From NCBI GenBank assembly GCA_946623205.1, contig CAMOQV010000076.1, positions 1 through 5,928 on the forward strand: a stretch of DNA of 5,928 nucleotides, in the 5' to 3' direction. The position numbers and the translations under genes are program-made. Origin of the DNA: an uncultured Clostridia bacterium (GTDB taxonomy: Bacteria > Bacillota > Clostridia > Christensenellales > UBA3700). Shown piece after piece: positions 4,441 to 5,928 of the stretch (within the stretch, counting starts at the first letter, position 1; each line of letters begins with the position of its first letter). Below the pieces are notes generated by a model. That model ran no database searches and had not been told where the DNA came from. It worked only from the letters and a program-made list of their open reading frames with translations.

Positions 4441-5928
4441 ATGAGTAATTTTAGTGATTTTAACATCAATAGCCTAGTTCTAAAGGCGCTTAACGAACAA
4501 AATATTCTTGAGCCAACAGAAGTGCAAGAGAAGGTTATTCCTTTGGCGCTTGAGGGAAAAGAGGTTGTTGCGAAAGCTCCAACTGGGACAGGTAAAACAC
4601 TTAGCTATGTTTTGCCAATTATAGAAAAGGTAGATAGAGAAAACAATAAAGTTCAAGCTTTAATTGTTTGTCCAACAAGAGAATTAGTTATCCAAATATG
4701 CGATGTATTTAAAATGGCTGTTAAGTATTATGAGTCATTTAGAGTAGCGGGAGTATATGGAGGACAAAATCTTGAAAGACAATTAATGTTTTTAAGAAAA
4801 AAGCCACAAGTTATAGTTGGAACTCCAGGTAGAATTATTGATCATTTAAATAGACATACAATAAAGCTTCAAGAAAACAAAATGCTTATTTTGGATGAAG
4901 GCGACGAAATGTTCGATATGGGATTTAGAGACGATATAGATAAGATTATGTCAGCTACTCCTCAATTGACAACACAAAAGATGTTGTTTTCAGCTACCAT
5001 TCCAAATGCTATAAAAAAGGTTATTGATGAGAAGTTTAATAATCCTGAATATATTGAAACAACTATTAAGGGCGAAACTATTCCGCAAATAAAGCAATAC
5101 TACACAATGGTTAAAGATAGCCAAAGAGTAGCAGCGCTTCTATATATTAAAAAAGAGAACAATTTTGAAAGATGTATTGTTTTTTGCAATACAAAATCTA
5201 GAGCAGATAAGTTATATCAGGCACTTGTAAAGGCAAAACAAAACGTTGCTGTAATTCATAGTGATATTCGTCAAAATGAAAGAACTAAGATTATGAAGGC
5301 TTTCAAAGAGGGCAAAGTTGAAATGCTTGTTGCTACTGACGTTGCTGCAAGAGGAATTGACGTTGAAGCAATTAACGTTATATTCAATTTCGACCCACCT
5401 TCAGATTCGGATTTCTACGTTCACAGAATTGGAAGAACAGCAAGAGCCAATAAAACAGGCGCTGCATATACAATTATAGATTCATCTCAAGTTGGATTTG
5501 TACAAGCTTACCAAAGCGCTACACAAAACGCACTTGAATATATAGAGCTTCCAGAATTCAAAGAAAACTTCACACTTCCAAAAGATGGTTCAAATAAGTT
5601 CCATAAAGTTGAAAGGGGCGCATCTTCAAAGAGATTCTTCTTAAATGTTGGTAAGGTAGACATGCTAGATAAGGATTCTCTTGCAAAGCTTGTATGTGCT
5701 AAGTGCAAAGTTCAATTACATGAAATTGTAGATATAAAGGTATCTAATACTTATTCGTTTGTAGAACTCGGGAACGACTCAGCACAAAGAATCTTTAATC
5801 TTGGTGGATTGGTTTTAGGAAAGAGAAAGATTGTAGTTGAAGAAGCTAAAGCCGAAGAGCCAAAAGAGAAGAGTTCTAAAAAAGATTTCAAGAAAGATTT
5901 TGCGAAAAAGGATTTCAAAAAGAAAGAT
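4441..5928 (+). CDS. DEAD-box ATP-dependent RNA helicase with DbpA-type RNA-binding domain (3' end cut by window)
   Basis: 496 codons are present with no stop; the gene runs off the window. RecA domain 1 carries the Q motif (F7, PTEVQ 25-29), motif I APTGTGKT (46-53), Ia PTREL (78-82), GG (107-108), Ib TPGR (128-131), motif II DEGD (152-155) and III SAT (184-186). Domain 2 carries motif IV (VFCNT 247-251), V (VATDVAARGID 297-307) and VI (HRIGRTARA 328-336). Residues about 397-467 resemble the DbpA/YxiN RRM-like domain (FFLNVGK..., TYSFVEL). A basic disordered tail with repeated KDF follows. The protein should unwind or remodel RNA using ATP, in ribosome assembly or RNA turnover. DbpA, DeaD and CshA types cannot be separated here, so no symbol is given. 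Motif II has Gly where Ala is usual. The ATG is the only sensible start: in-frame TAA (4381) and TGA (4390) lie upstream with no alternative ATG, GTG or TTG between. Confidence 0.93.
   Translation, partial: MSNFSDFNINSLVLKALNEQNILEPTEVQEKVIPLALEGKEVVAKAPTGTGKTLSYVLPIIEKVDRENNKVQALIVCPTRELVIQICDVFKMAVKYYESFRVAGVYGGQNLERQLMFLRKKPQVIVGTPGRIIDHLNRHTIKLQENKMLILDEGDEMFDMGFRDDIDKIMSATPQLTTQKMLFSATIPNAIKKVIDEKFNNPEYIETTIKGETIPQIKQYYTMVKDSQRVAALLYIKKENNFERCIVFCNTKSRADKLYQALVKAKQNVAVIHSDIRQNERTKIMKAFKEGKVEMLVATDVAARGIDVEAINVIFNFDPPSDSDFYVHRIGRTARANKTGAAYTIIDSSQVGFVQAYQSATQNALEYIELPEFKENFTLPKDGSNKFHKVERGASSKRFFLNVGKVDMLDKDSLAKLVCAKCKVQLHEIVDIKVSNTYSFVELGNDSAQRIFNLGGLVLGKRKIVVEEAKAEEPKEKSSKKDFKKDFAKKDFKKKD

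Noticed and set aside
5508..5708. Antisense 66-codon reading frame within the helicase gene
   Set aside because: It lies opposite the conserved DbpA-like region of the helicase and shows no start signals or known motifs.
145..5928. TGA recoding as in Mollicutes
   Set aside because: Trp is encoded by TGG throughout and no gene contains in-frame TGA.

Overview
The window is AT-rich bacterial DNA read with the standard bacterial code: TGG encodes Trp, the visible stops are TAA, TAA and TAG, and no gene contains an in-frame TGA. The suite of proteins and the promoter style (TATAAT, twice with an upstream TG) suggest a low-GC Bacillota, plausibly an uncultured gut or rumen member of Bacilli or Clostridia. 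They comprise a BspA-type leucine-rich-repeat surface protein, a membrane-anchored GH28-like beta-helix protein, a YmfI-like SDR and a DEAD-box helicase with a DbpA-type tail. That placement is inference, because no rRNA or other phylogenetic marker is present.

Layout: 1-144 is an intergenic stretch with a duplicated 20-bp element and a strong-looking promoter whose -35/-10 spacer is almost entirely an alternating GC/GT tract. It drives a two-gene operon on the + strand. Gene 1 (145-1887) encodes a type II membrane-anchored right-handed beta-helix protein related to GH28 polygalacturonases. Gene 2 (1899-3650), 11 bp downstream, encodes a membrane-anchored BspA-like LRR protein. Gene 2 overlaps tail-to-tail by 8 bp with a convergent - strand gene (3643-4362). 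This is an SDR oxidoreductase that most resembles the clostridial EF-P 5-aminopentanone reductase (YmfI) branch of the FabG-like family. A 78-bp divergent intergenic region (4363-4440) holds two opposed promoters. The + strand one drives a DEAD-box RNA helicase (4441 to beyond the window end at 5928), whose transcript appears to be leaderless.

How they may work together: genes 1 and 2 look like a surface module, with two extracellular solenoids each tethered by one N-terminal helix, perhaps for binding or trimming plant or host glycans or for adhesion. The SDR and helicase look like housekeeping functions in translation and RNA metabolism and have no obvious link to the surface operon. The most notable points are the dinucleotide-repeat promoter spacer, the leaderless or very short leaders, a possible terminator buried inside the convergent SDR gene, loss of the GH28 His and RIK positions while the three acidic residues are kept, and the DEGD variant of the helicase motif II. 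I see no mobile element, CRISPR array, tRNA or rRNA.
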